Assembly (NCBI GenBank): GCA_034436155.1
Contig: DAOTVP010000061.1
Coordinates: forward strand, 1 to 64,000
Length of the DNA stretch: 64,000 nucleotides
From: GCA-2794515 sp034436155
GTDB taxonomy: Bacteria; Chloroflexota; Anaerolineae; Aggregatilineales; Phototrophicaceae
Direction: 5' to 3'
Shown: in pieces, positions 52,354-61,508 of the stretch
Layout: each line of letters opens with the position of its first letter
Numbering within the stretch: position 1 is the first letter of the stretch
Translations under genes and position numbers: made by a program
Notes under the pieces: model-generated
What the model was told of the DNA's origin: nothing
The model's database searches: none
The model's input: only the letters and a program-made list of their open reading frames with translations

Positions 52354-53499
52354 TTATTCTAAATCATCATCCTGTTTAATGCCACTCGGTTTTTTGGGTG
52401 CAAATGGCTTACGCGGTGCGCGTTGTATGCCACCATCACGCTTGATATTATCGCGCCGTGTGGTAGATGATTTGCGTGTCCCGTCCGATGGTCGGCGCGG
52501 TGGACGATTATCACCGTTCCCTGACGGGCGATGCGGACGTTTTTTATCATCCCCTTCACCCGCACGGCGATACGGGCGTTTGTCATCATCCCCATATCGG
52601 CGTGGTGGACGACTTTCGGTATTTCCATCACGCGATTCACGCCCTTTATAACCTTCCGATTTTGGACGTGCGCTCATACCCCGTTGATTCGATGCCCCTC
52701 TATCTTTATCTCCATATGATTTTCGAGATTTACCACCAGTCTCACGCAAAATTTTGCGCCGTTTTTTGATAAGTTGCAATTCTGGCGCAGATGTTTGCAT
52801 CTGTTGGATTTGGAGTTTGTTGAGTTCCATCCAATCGCCACGTTTGAGTTTGCCCAGTTCTAACATACCAATATGGGTACGCACCAGTCGTTTGACGGGA
52901 TGCCCCAATGCCGAGGCAATGCGCCGAATTTGGCGCTTTTTGCCTTCGGTCATGATGATACGCAACACGGTTGTGTCGGGTGTGGTCTCTATCACATCGA
53001 TATAACAGGGGGCGGAACGTTCTTCATCTAACCAGATGCCATCTTGCCAACGGGTGAGAACCTCTTTATCGGGCTTGCCATATACGGTGACGGCATACGT
53101 TTTGGTATGTTCATAACGCGGATGTGCGAGTTGATTCGCCAAATCGCCATCATTTGTCAACACCATCAAGCCTTCACTATCGGCATCTAAGCGCCCGATG
53201 GTGAATAAATGCCCTTCAATCGGCACCATTTCGCGCACGGTGGGGCGGTTATCTTGATAATTGGCGACATTGGTCGAAATCACATTCGGCGGTTTATAAA
53301 ATGCGATATATTGTTTTTTGATAGCGCGTAAATTCAGGCGCTCACCATCCACTTCAATCACGTCTTTGAGCGGGTCTGCCTGTGCGCCAAGCGTAATCAC
53401 TACGCCATTCACACGCACACGCCCTTCGGTAATATAGACTTCACAAGCGCGGCGACTCCCGTAGCCCGCTTGGGACAACAATTTTTGTACACGTTCCAT
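52354..53499 (-). CDS. RsuA/RluB-family pseudouridine synthase with Arg-rich tail
   Basis: A 381-residue RNA modification enzyme. An N-terminal S4 domain (1-60, MERVQKLLSQAGYGSRRACE) is followed by the catalytic domain with GRLDADSEGLMVLTNDGDLA (Asp at 105), then YAVTVYGKPDKEV and MTEGKKRQIRRIASALGHPVKRLVRT. The last 135 residues are low-complexity Arg/Gly/Asp/Pro, as in extended rluB-type proteins, probably for RNA binding. I prefer the ATG at 53499 over the in-frame TTG at 53520. It should modify 23S or 16S rRNA; which site is not readable. Confidence 0.92.
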   Translation of the reverse strand: MERVQKLLSQAGYGSRRACEVYITEGRVRVNGVVITLGAQADPLKDVIEVDGERLNLRAIKKQYIAFYKPPNVISTNVANYQDNRPTVREMVPIEGHLFTIGRLDADSEGLMVLTNDGDLANQLAHPRYEHTKTYAVTVYGKPDKEVLTRWQDGIWLDEERSAPCYIDVIETTPDTTVLRIIMTEGKKRQIRRIASALGHPVKRLVRTHIGMLELGKLKRGDWMELNKLQIQQMQTSAPELQLIKKRRKILRETGGKSRKSYGDKDRGASNQRGMSARPKSEGYKGRESRDGNTESRPPRRYGDDDKRPYRRAGEGDDKKRPHRPSGNGDNRPPRRPSDGTRKSSTTRRDNIKRDGGIQRAPRKPFAPKKPSGIKQDDDLE

Positions 53500-53679
53500 A
53501 GGTGGGGTTTTTTCTTTCAATAATCATGTTTGTGAGGAATTGAGTATAGCAGAAATCGTTACAAATCCTAGTGGTAGATTTGTGATACATGAGGATTCAA
53601 TAACGGTTATCGCTATTGATTATGCTTTGGCATATAATAGGGTGAAAAATTATTGCTTATCGGAATAGAGGTTCTTATC

Positions 53680-55191
53680 ATGGCATTGAATCAACGCGCA
53701 CAATCGGGCGCTTATGAACATATTGAAGTCAAAAATCCTGTCACCAATGAAATTATCGGATCTGTTCCACAAACACCTAAAAATGACATCATCGAAGCAG
53801 TAGAACACGCCCGCGATGCTCAACGCGCATGGGGCGAGAAAACAGTCTCGGAACGGGTGAAATACATCCGCCGATGGGCAGATTTAATCTGGGCGAATCA
53901 AGAAACGCTCATCAAAATCAACCGCCGCGAGACAGGCAAAACCGATTCGGGCGCATTTTTAGAAATCATCGTCCTCGATAACATCCTACAATATTATATT
54001 CATCATGCCCCCCATTTTCTGAAACCGCAAAGACGGCGCACGGTCGTCCCATTCATCCAACAAGCCAAAGTATTTTATAAACCCTATGGCGTAGTAGGCG
54101 TTATCTCGCCATGGAATTATCCGTTTTTGTTGGCATTTATAGACCTCATCCCCGCCATTATCGCGGGCAATACAGCCCTACTCAAACCGAGTGAAATCAC
54201 CCCATTCACATCGGATTATGGCGTAAAGTTGATGCACGAAGCGGGTATTCCACGCGATGTCGTGCAGATTATTCATGGCGATGGTCGCGCAGGGGCAACC
54301 TTGACGGAGCATGTGGATTACATCGCCTTCACGGGTAGCACCGCCACGGGGCGCAAAGTCGCAGAGACCGCCGCCAAGCGGTTGATACCCTGTAGCTTAG
54401 AACTCGGCGGAAAAGATCCGTGTATCGTGTTAGAAGATGCCGATTTAGATATGACCGCCGCGGGGTTGATTCGCAGTGGATTTGAAAATGCGGGTCAGGT
54501 GTGCATTAGTATTGAACGAGTATATGCCGATGCGCGCATTTACGATGCACTCCTCGAAAAATTAGTCTATTACGCGGGGAAATATCAGATTGGGCATGGC
54601 GATGGTATGGATTTACACATGGGGAGCATGACCAACACCCGTGAATTAGAGCGTACCGAAGCGCATATTCATGATGCAGTTAGCAAAGGGGCGCGGGTGA
54701 TTTTTGGTGGTCGTCGACGTCCCGATTTGGGTCCGTTATTCTTCGAGCCGACAATTTTAGCCGATGTTGACCACGCGATGGATGTCATGCGCGATGAGAC
54801 TTTTGGACCCATCATGCCCGTGATGAAATTTCATACGATCGAAGAAGCCATTCGACTCGCCAATGATAGCACTTATGGATTATCTGCCTCGATTTTCACC
54901 CGCGATTTTAAGCGTGCCGAACAAATCGCTTTGCGCTTAGATACAGGCGATGTCGCCGTCAATCGCCCACAAATGGGCGTGGCAACGCCGTCTCTGCCAA
55001 CGGGTGGTCAACGCAATAGCGGTTTAGGCAGGCGCAATGGCAAAGAAGGGTTATTGCGCTTCACGCATACGCAATCATTTTTGACCGATACGCTATTCGC
55101 ACAACAACCCGAATTACGCCTCGCAGACCCCACCTCGCTCCAATTTGCGTTATTCTTGCGGAAGATTCGGCGCTATGTCAAATTTATTTGA
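53680..55191 (+). CDS. Aldehyde dehydrogenase (succinate-semialdehyde-like)
   Basis: NAD(P)-dependent aldehyde dehydrogenase of 503 residues. It has the Rossmann and substrate motifs VVGVISPWNYPFLLAF, GNTALLKPSEITP, YIAFTGSTATGRKVAET, general base E241 (LELGGKDPCIV) and nucleophile C275 (ENAGQVCISIERVY). The C-terminal block FGPIMPVMKFHTIEEAI is standard. Length fits the family. Substrate is undetermined; short-chain or succinic semialdehyde is a fair guess. ATG at 53680 follows GAGG. A TATAAT at 53633-53638 may be its -10 element, with no clear -35. Confidence 0.93.
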   Translation: MALNQRAQSGAYEHIEVKNPVTNEIIGSVPQTPKNDIIEAVEHARDAQRAWGEKTVSERVKYIRRWADLIWANQETLIKINRRETGKTDSGAFLEIIVLDNILQYYIHHAPHFLKPQRRRTVVPFIQQAKVFYKPYGVVGVISPWNYPFLLAFIDLIPAIIAGNTALLKPSEITPFTSDYGVKLMHEAGIPRDVVQIIHGDGRAGATLTEHVDYIAFTGSTATGRKVAETAAKRLIPCSLELGGKDPCIVLEDADLDMTAAGLIRSGFENAGQVCISIERVYADARIYDALLEKLVYYAGKYQIGHGDGMDLHMGSMTNTRELERTEAHIHDAVSKGARVIFGGRRRPDLGPLFFEPTILADVDHAMDVMRDETFGPIMPVMKFHTIEEAIRLANDSTYGLSASIFTRDFKRAEQIALRLDTGDVAVNRPQMGVATPSLPTGGQRNSGLGRRNGKEGLLRFTHTQSFLTDTLFAQQPELRLADPTSLQFALFLRKIRRYVKFI

Positions 55192-55217
55192 TTCTCGTTC
55201 TTGGGGTGAAAATATGC

Positions 55218-55237
55218 GGACGCGCTTCTGCGCGTCC
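55218..55237. repeat. REP-like hairpin GGACGCGC / GCGCGTCC
   Basis: Eight-base perfect arms around TTCT in the 64-base gap between the aldehyde dehydrogenase and the convergent glycosyltransferase. A near-identical hairpin with TTGT in the loop is at 57658-57677. Confidence 0.7.
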
Positions 55238-55255
55238 AAAATGAACTGAATTAGG

Positions 55256-56740
55256 CTACGCCGTCTTGGGCGCGACCCGATAGACCAATTGCGTGCCTGT
55301 GAGCAACCACCATTGAGCGTGAAAGACGGGCAATGTGAGCAAGAACACCGTCAAGGCAGGGAACATCACAAAGCCCAGCACGGTATGAAAGCGTTCACCC
55401 CAACCTTTGGGGATGAGGGGTTCACCGCGCACATGGTTATCGATTAGCCAAAATGAAATCGCCATCAGCGTCAGCATAAAAAATGCGACTTGTAGCCCGA
55501 TGAATACGCCCCAATTGCCACCATACACACCTAACCCATGTATGAATGGCACGACCTGACCACCTAGCACCAACAATGTCCAGCCCGCGCTGGCGGCTAA
55601 AATATCGTGCGTTACCCGTCCGAACAGGCGCATCCGTTTATGAATGGGAATATCGGGTGATTGAGTGATATTCGCCCATGTATACCCAATTTCACGACTG
55701 CCCAACGCATGACGGACGGTTTGATGATAGCGATTTCTGACAGCTTGCCAAAAAGTATCGCCCCCAACAACCGATGCAATAAACGGCAGGTAAATCGCAT
55801 TGACGCGCACCCGTCCATTTTTGGCGAAATAGGCTTTGAGGAACATGTGCCAATCTTCGGCAATAACATTCGCATCCCAAAAATCGCATGATTGAAGCAA
55901 CTTAAAACTGAGTGAATACGATGAAATCGGCAATGACAACCACCATGACGACAAATATGACAGTTCTAACGCGCTGGCGAACACGTTAATCAGGCGCAAA
56001 GCGGGGTGCAACTCTTCAATTTTGCCGTGATAACGAATGGGCGCTTGCCAAAAGGCATGGTAACGATCTGGATGGGTGATAAACGCATATGTCAGCGCCG
56101 AAAAATAGCGCGAGTGCCATTGCGTATCGGCATCCATCACCGTCACAACGATATTTTCGGCGGGATGATGGCGCAACACTTCGATGCTGGCTTGACGGAT
56201 AGCATAATTGGTATTGGATGATTTGCCCGCCAATTCGCCCTCAACCCCATACGGGTGTTGGGTGATGAGGATGCGCTCGAAACGGGGAGCAAATTCATCG
56301 CGCAATTGCGAGGCTTTAGCGAATCCATCTTTTTCTCTGGCTTCCATCGCCAAGACAACCGTCATGGCAGAGGCTTCATCGGATGTACTCAGTTGCGATA
56401 ACGATTGGCGCAAGACTTCTATTGGCTCGCCATAACTGGGCATGAGGATGATATGATGAACCGCTTCCCATGAAAGGCTATCGGCATGGGTGGTACGAAA
56501 TTGCGTGTATAATTCGCGCCAGTTTTGTTGATTCGCTGTTTTGATGTGGCGCAATCCGCGCAGATGCGAATAGAGCGCAAAACTAAACCGCGCTACCAAA
56601 TACCACACCCATATCAACGTCACCACGCTCAAGGCGAATGGCGCATAAAATAATGCGACAAGCGTCACTAAAACAATGCTCCCCGTCATCATGGCGGGCA
56701 AAGCGTCTAACATCCGTTGTGCAAAAGGCGAAATGGTCAT
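55256..56740 (-). CDS. Processive-type membrane glycosyltransferase (GT2)
   Basis: A 494-residue protein with two N-terminal helices and several C-terminal helices flanking a GT-A domain. HHIILMPSYGEPIEVLRQSL opens the catalytic region, VVTVMDADTQWHSRYF holds the DxD, and AEDWHMFLKAYF gives the TED-like acidic motif. VRNRYHQTVRHALGS occupies the place of QxxRW but does not match it. This architecture is seen in cellulose-synthase-like transferases. The start is the ATG ending at 56740 with GAGGG upstream; the reading frame continues further without a better site. Product unknown. Confidence 0.85.
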   Translation of the reverse strand: MTISPFAQRMLDALPAMMTGSIVLVTLVALFYAPFALSVVTLIWVWYLVARFSFALYSHLRGLRHIKTANQQNWRELYTQFRTTHADSLSWEAVHHIILMPSYGEPIEVLRQSLSQLSTSDEASAMTVVLAMEAREKDGFAKASQLRDEFAPRFERILITQHPYGVEGELAGKSSNTNYAIRQASIEVLRHHPAENIVVTVMDADTQWHSRYFSALTYAFITHPDRYHAFWQAPIRYHGKIEELHPALRLINVFASALELSYLSSWWLSLPISSYSLSFKLLQSCDFWDANVIAEDWHMFLKAYFAKNGRVRVNAIYLPFIASVVGGDTFWQAVRNRYHQTVRHALGSREIGYTWANITQSPDIPIHKRMRLFGRVTHDILAASAGWTLLVLGGQVVPFIHGLGVYGGNWGVFIGLQVAFFMLTLMAISFWLIDNHVRGEPLIPKGWGERFHTVLGFVMFPALTVFLLTLPVFHAQWWLLTGTQLVYRVAPKTA

Positions 56741-56872
56741 AAATCCCTCAAAAATCAATAACAGGATAAAAGTGAGTATAGCATAAGCCATAAACGAATA
56801 AAACAGGGATATATGACAGCATCAAACAAAAGTGGTAAACTAGGATATATCATATTTATCGAAAGAGTTGTC

Positions 56873-57589
56873 ATGATGAGCGCAAAAATCCTGATTGTCG
56901 AAGATAATCCAAACATGGCGCGGATATTGCAAATCAATTTGGAACACGCTGGCTATAAGGTCAAAGTGGCGGCAGACGGTCCAACAGGCTTAAAATTATA
57001 CGAGACGATGAAGCCTGATTTGGTCATGTTGGATGTCGCCCTGCCCTTCATGAGTGGTTTAGAGGTGTGCCAACGGATTCGGGAAGAATCCAACGTCCCG
57101 ATTTTGATGATGAGCGCCCACGCCATCACCGAAGAAGAAATCGCGGCGGGGCTGGATATTGGCGCAGATGAATACATGATAAAACCACTGGGCGATATCG
57201 AACTCGCCGCCCGCATCAAAGCCTTGTTACGGCGCTCTAGCATCGAGAATAACGATGGCAAACCCCTCATCACCTACAAAGATGATTATCTTTCGGTAGA
57301 CCTAAATACGCGCCGTGTGCATATCAACAACAAAGAATGTCGGCTCACACCGACCGAATTCAACCTATTGGTGTTGTTCATCCAAAATAGTGGCGAGGTA
57401 TTGAGTTTTCAGCAGATTTTAGAGCAAGTTTGGGGACCTGAATACAAGAGTGAGCATCACTATCCGCGCATTTATGTCTCGCATTTGCGCCGTAAAGTCG
57501 AACCTGATTATAAAAACCCCACCTATATTCATAACGAATATGGCGTTGGCTATCGATTTGTGCCGAAAACCAACGCCACACGCCGTTAA
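56873..57589 (+). CDS. OmpR/PhoB-type response regulator
   Basis: A 238-residue regulator. The receiver (3-118) has ILIVEDNPNMARILQ, D54 in DLVMLDVALPFMSGLE, Ser and Lys in MMSAHAIT and EYMIKPLGDIE. The C-terminal winged helix (about 135-235) has DLNTRRVHINNKECRLTPTEFNLL and RIYVSHLRRKVEPD, then YGVGYRFV. No histidine kinase gene is adjacent. GAAAGAG lies five bases before the ATG, and a second ATG follows at once. Confidence 0.93.
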   Translation: MMSAKILIVEDNPNMARILQINLEHAGYKVKVAADGPTGLKLYETMKPDLVMLDVALPFMSGLEVCQRIREESNVPILMMSAHAITEEEIAAGLDIGADEYMIKPLGDIELAARIKALLRRSSIENNDGKPLITYKDDYLSVDLNTRRVHINNKECRLTPTEFNLLVLFIQNSGEVLSFQQILEQVWGPEYKSEHHYPRIYVSHLRRKVEPDYKNPTYIHNEYGVGYRFVPKTNATRR

Positions 57590-57598
57590 AACGATCTT

Positions 57599-57620
57599 GG
57601 ACGACATACAAATGCCGTCC
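57599..57620. repeat. REP-like imperfect hairpin
   Basis: GGACGACAT (57599-57607) pairs with ATGCCGTCC (57612-57620) with one mismatch. It is followed within 40 bases by the hairpin at 57658-57677, in the gap between the OmpR regulator and the convergent PPC lipoprotein. Both lack U-tracts. Confidence 0.55.
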
Positions 57621-57657
57621 CTACACGACACGCTCATTAGATTTTTTATGCCTATAT

Positions 57658-57677
57658 GGACGCGCTTGTGCGCGTCC
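57658..57677. repeat. REP-like hairpin GGACGCGC / GCGCGTCC
   Basis: Eight-base perfect arms around TTGT. Same stem as 55218-55237, only the loop differs. Confidence 0.7.
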
Positions 57678-57699
57678 ACAGACGGATAATCCAGTATCC

Positions 57700-60081
57700 T
57701 CAATCTCCAAAATACAATTCTAAACGCGGTTCTAAAAAGATTGCCGCATCAATCACCGCATTGCGATTCACCGTATTCGAGGAGAAATTCAATTGGATTT
57801 GCACGTAAGTCGCATTTGAACGATAGGCTTCGGTGACAAAATCGGTTATATCCACATTCTGGCAAGCAGTAATGGTTGCCGAAGCGCGTGGATTGGCTTC
57901 TGGTGCTAATGGAACAGTCACATCGGAGGCATAATAACCCAACCCCGAAACTTGGAGCGCACCAAACACCGTAAATACACTGCTATTGGTCAAATAACAG
58001 CTTTCAAGTGCGAATATGACACTGCTCAGTTGGCGACCATCGGACGGTGGCAATCGGAATGTCATCACATTCAACACACGCTTTTCAACATTATCGAAAA
58101 CCCAATCACCCACGGTCACTAATAAGTTCGTTTTTTCACCATCGGCAAAAGTCGCTGTTTTGCCCCAATCGAGAGAGGCATATTGTGGAATATTGTTAGT
58201 CGTGGTGGTGCGCGTCACTGTGAGCCTATACCCACCCGATGTTTCACCATTATAGCCTGCGGCAATCACATAATAACCTGTATTGGGGATGATGAAATCA
58301 CGGATAGTGGCGTTATCAAAATTGAGATTCTCATCGAACAAATCATCATAACTCCGCGCCAATTCCACACCAAAAGCATCTTCTAACGCGAGGAACGGGT
58401 CTAAATCGCCAGAGGTATTCAGGTGCGAGATGGAAATCACATCACCCGCTTGGGCATTAAAACCATAATATTGGAAGTTGCCACCATCTAGTGTCCCTGT
58501 TTGTGGTGTGCCATATTCAATTGGCAATATTTCGATGAGCGCCTGCGATGTGCCACTATCGGCAGTGGCAATCAATTGAAAAGTACCTTGTGTGACCCCG
58601 AATGCCACTTGGAAGCGGGTCGCTACGATGGTGTAATCACCCGATTGAGGCAACCTGACTTTATCTAACGCCGAATTAAAGCCCAAACCAGCGACATCAT
58701 CATTACGGGCAATTTGTTGACCATCAGGAGCGATGAGGATGAGATATGGGTCTAAATTACCGACATTTGCCCGCATGGTAAAGGTGACAACATCGCCTTG
58801 TTTGGCAGAAAAAGTATAGAATCGCGCAAAATTTTGGTTGGTAATTTCACCAACAACCGCTTCATCCAACGTGATTATATCCGTATTGGATACAGGTGTT
58901 GGCACAACACCAACCCCCACTCGTTGGAGCAACAATTCATAACGACCAAAACTTGTGCCGACATCACGGTTAAAGCGTGTCGCCCAAATGGTATACACGC
59001 CTGTTTCGGGGATGACAAAATCACGCAGATAGGCGTTAAATCCACCGAGTGGATCATCGTCATTCAAGGCGATTTCTGCGCCATTGGGCGAGAATAACAC
59101 GACTTGCGGATCTAATGTCCCCGAAAGCATATTGACCTGAATCCCAATCACATCGCCAGCCTGCGCCACAAATTGATAGGCGACAACGGGTGTGTTGTTG
59201 GTGATCTCGCCTTCGGCGCGGTCGCCATAGGCAATCGGAATTTCGGTGAAATCTGCTGATGCGGTGGGTTCTGGTGTGGCAACTGTCGCATCAGTGACGG
59301 TCAATACGAGTTCAAAATCCCCCGAAGATGTGCCTGCAACACCATTAAAACGGGATGCAACGATAGTATATGTACCATCTGCGGGGATAGCATAATCGGC
59401 AATTCCGGGATCGTATCCTTGTAACGAATTAAAATCGTCATTGACAACCAATTGTGCGCCGTTGGGTGCGAGGAGTGTCAGATAACCATCTAGCCCTTGT
59501 CGGCGGTCTGTTGCACGCATAAAGATAGAGATAACATCGCCTGCTTGTGCCTCGAACAGATAACGATATTCGTATACATCATTGCTGATAGTGCCAGTCA
59601 CCGTATCGCCATAAGCAATCGCAGTTTCTGTAATCACCGCAGGAGTGGCAATGACCACTTCGGTAGGTGTGGCTGTGGGCGATGGTATCAATGTCGGTGT
59701 TGCGGTATTCGTTGGTCGCAAGGTCGGTGTTGCACTTGGCGAAACAGAGGTCTCTGTCGGGGTAGATGGCTCCGTCTCGGTCGGGATGATCACTTGTGCT
59801 GTTGCTTCCTCAGTCACAATAGGGGTATTGGTCGGGATGATTTCTTCGGTCGGTTCATCCGTTGGTGTTGGAGTCGCCGTTGCTTCTTCGGTCGGTTCAT
59901 CCGTTGGCGTTGGGGTCGCCGTTGCTTCAACCGTAGGGGTTAAAGTTGGGGTTTCGGTGACACGAGTGGGGACAACCGCACCGCGTAGTGGGGTTGATGG
60001 AGGCGCTTGGGTCGGTGTACATGCCACCAAAAACGCCAGACTGCACAAGATACAGAATAAGATGGTGCGGTGTAACTTCAT
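57700..60081 (-). CDS. Lipoprotein with four PPC domains
   Basis: Surface lipoprotein of 793 residues with lipobox LVAC at about 22. An acidic Thr/Pro/Glu linker (30-150) has a repeated TPTPTDEPTEEATA-type unit. Four bacterial pre-peptidase C-terminal (PPC) domains follow, each opening with a YGD/E-type strand and containing AQAGDVI or KQGDVV and a GTYTIVASRF-type strand. The C-terminal 160 residues form an unrecognised beta domain with two Cys. PPC domains usually follow proteases, but no peptidase is present here. ATG at 60081 has GGAG nine bases upstream. Confidence 0.85.
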   Translation of the reverse strand: MKLHRTILFCILCSLAFLVACTPTQAPPSTPLRGAVVPTRVTETPTLTPTVEATATPTPTDEPTEEATATPTPTDEPTEEIIPTNTPIVTEEATAQVIIPTETEPSTPTETSVSPSATPTLRPTNTATPTLIPSPTATPTEVVIATPAVITETAIAYGDTVTGTISNDVYEYRYLFEAQAGDVISIFMRATDRRQGLDGYLTLLAPNGAQLVVNDDFNSLQGYDPGIADYAIPADGTYTIVASRFNGVAGTSSGDFELVLTVTDATVATPEPTASADFTEIPIAYGDRAEGEITNNTPVVAYQFVAQAGDVIGIQVNMLSGTLDPQVVLFSPNGAEIALNDDDPLGGFNAYLRDFVIPETGVYTIWATRFNRDVGTSFGRYELLLQRVGVGVVPTPVSNTDIITLDEAVVGEITNQNFARFYTFSAKQGDVVTFTMRANVGNLDPYLILIAPDGQQIARNDDVAGLGFNSALDKVRLPQSGDYTIVATRFQVAFGVTQGTFQLIATADSGTSQALIEILPIEYGTPQTGTLDGGNFQYYGFNAQAGDVISISHLNTSGDLDPFLALEDAFGVELARSYDDLFDENLNFDNATIRDFIIPNTGYYVIAAGYNGETSGGYRLTVTRTTTTNNIPQYASLDWGKTATFADGEKTNLLVTVGDWVFDNVEKRVLNVMTFRLPPSDGRQLSSVIFALESCYLTNSSVFTVFGALQVSGLGYYASDVTVPLAPEANPRASATITACQNVDITDFVTEAYRSNATYVQIQLNFSSNTVNRNAVIDAAIFLEPRLELYFGD

Positions 60082-60121
60082 ACGAATCGCTCCACGCCTC
60101 AATAGCAAAAATGAAACACCT

Positions 60122-61366
60122 TCAATTGTAATCAATATGCACGTTCTTGGCGAAGTAATTTGACGATGTGATCGTTGTCTTTGCGCCTTTAACACCTTTT
60201 AAGCCCCGCGATGCCGTGAGTTGGATGAGGCTCGTCTCGTAGTTGTAGGTATTTTTACGCTTATCGGCATAAGCATCTTGAGCTAATGTCACCAATTTTT
60301 CGACCACTTGCCCCGCCGATAAACCCATTTCGCGCCAGAGATAAAAGGCTAATGAACCCGGCATGGTGTTGATTTCGTTCAGATACACAATGTCGTCATC
60401 GGGATAGACTAGAAAGTCAATTCGCGCAATACCACGTCCATCAATGGCACGAAAGGCAGAAATCGCATACTGCTGAATTTTCGTTGTGAGCGAATCGCTA
60501 ATTGGCGCGGGGATAATGCGCTCTGCGCCTTTCATCCCACCACCACCGCGCATATATTTTTCTTCATAGGTCAAAAATGCTTCCCATGAGACAGGTTGTT
60601 CTAAGACCGATGCTTGAATCTCATCACCATAACCCATGACAGCACAATTAATTTCGACACCGCCGAGAACCGCTTTTTCGATCAACACGCGACGGTCAAA
60701 ATTGGTGGCAATATCCAACGATATCGCCAACGATTCGGGCGTATCGGCACGAGTCACACCGATGCTCGACCCTAACGTGGCAGGTTTGATGAATACGGGC
60801 AGTTCAAGCGTTTCGGTGATATTGTCTAATACCTTATCGCGGTTTTGTATCCAATCATCCCGATGAATGAGGACACCCTCCACCACAGGGATATTGTGAT
60901 AATCCAGCACGGCTTTGGTGATCATTTTGTCATTCGCCACTGCCGATGCCAACACCGCACAACCGACATACGGCACATCTGCCATCTCGCATAAGCCTTG
61001 CAATGTGCCATCTTCACCATGTGACCCATGAATGGCGGGGAAAACGACATCAATGCGTTTGAGATCACTTTTTTGCAACCGACCCGCAACCGGATTGATA
61101 ATCAGCCCGTGATGTTGCACCGTTGGCGATAAAATAACTTGCTCTACACCTTTATGACTAATCACTTCGTTCTGAAAATTATCGAGTTTCATCAGAGGCT
61201 CGCCAGTGAACCATTTACCCTCACGGGTGATGTAGATGGGGATAATCTCATATAAACTTGGGTCGAAGGCTTTCATAATCTGATGCCCTGTGACCACCGA
61301 TACATCATGCTCGACACTACGTCCACCAAAGACCACTGCGACAGTTAATTTTCGTTTCGCGCTCAC
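60122..61366 (-). CDS. ddl: D-alanine--D-alanine ligase
   Basis: ATP-grasp ligase of 414 residues. N-terminus has TVAVVFGGRSVEHDVSVVTG. Core motifs are PVFIKPATLGSSIGVTRADT, RRVLIEKAVLGGVEINCAVMG, IARIDFLVYPDDDIVYLNEI and NTMPGSLAFYLWREMGLSAG. It makes the D-Ala-D-Ala dipeptide for peptidoglycan. The start is GTG at 61366, with AAGGT upstream; there is no ATG in the right place. The last 45 residues form an uncommon C-terminal extension (KRKNTYNYETSLIQLTASRG onward). Confidence 0.93.
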   Translation of the reverse strand: MSAKRKLTVAVVFGGRSVEHDVSVVTGHQIMKAFDPSLYEIIPIYITREGKWFTGEPLMKLDNFQNEVISHKGVEQVILSPTVQHHGLIINPVAGRLQKSDLKRIDVVFPAIHGSHGEDGTLQGLCEMADVPYVGCAVLASAVANDKMITKAVLDYHNIPVVEGVLIHRDDWIQNRDKVLDNITETLELPVFIKPATLGSSIGVTRADTPESLAISLDIATNFDRRVLIEKAVLGGVEINCAVMGYGDEIQASVLEQPVSWEAFLTYEEKYMRGGGGMKGAERIIPAPISDSLTTKIQQYAISAFRAIDGRGIARIDFLVYPDDDIVYLNEINTMPGSLAFYLWREMGLSAGQVVEKLVTLAQDAYADKRKNTYNYETSLIQLTASRGLKGVKGAKTTITSSNYFAKNVHIDYN

Positions 61367-61450
61367 AAAGAGTACCTTATTCCTGCATAGCCAACATAAC
61401 ACCCATAACTATGCAATTAAAGGGCGTGGTTGTCAATGTTGGCTCTGCTT

Positions 61451-61479
61451 TTGCAGTCTGATTTGTTTTGATGTACACT
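61451..61479 (+). promoter_or_regulatory. Sigma70-type promoter candidate for lon
   Basis: TTGCAG (61451-61456), 17-base spacer and TACACT (61474-61479). Start of transcription would be about 23 bases before the GTG of lon. No CIRCE inverted repeat or clear heat-shock site was seen in this gap. Confidence 0.5.
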
Positions 61480-61508
61480 AATTTATTCACATCTAAATTG
61501 TAGAATAA

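Noticed and set aside
59645..60163. Open frame of 172 residues on the plus strand, antisense to the PPC lipoprotein start
   Set aside because: It is Val/Gly/Ser-rich reverse translation of the Thr-Pro-Glu linker and signal peptide; no family motif or ribosome-binding site.
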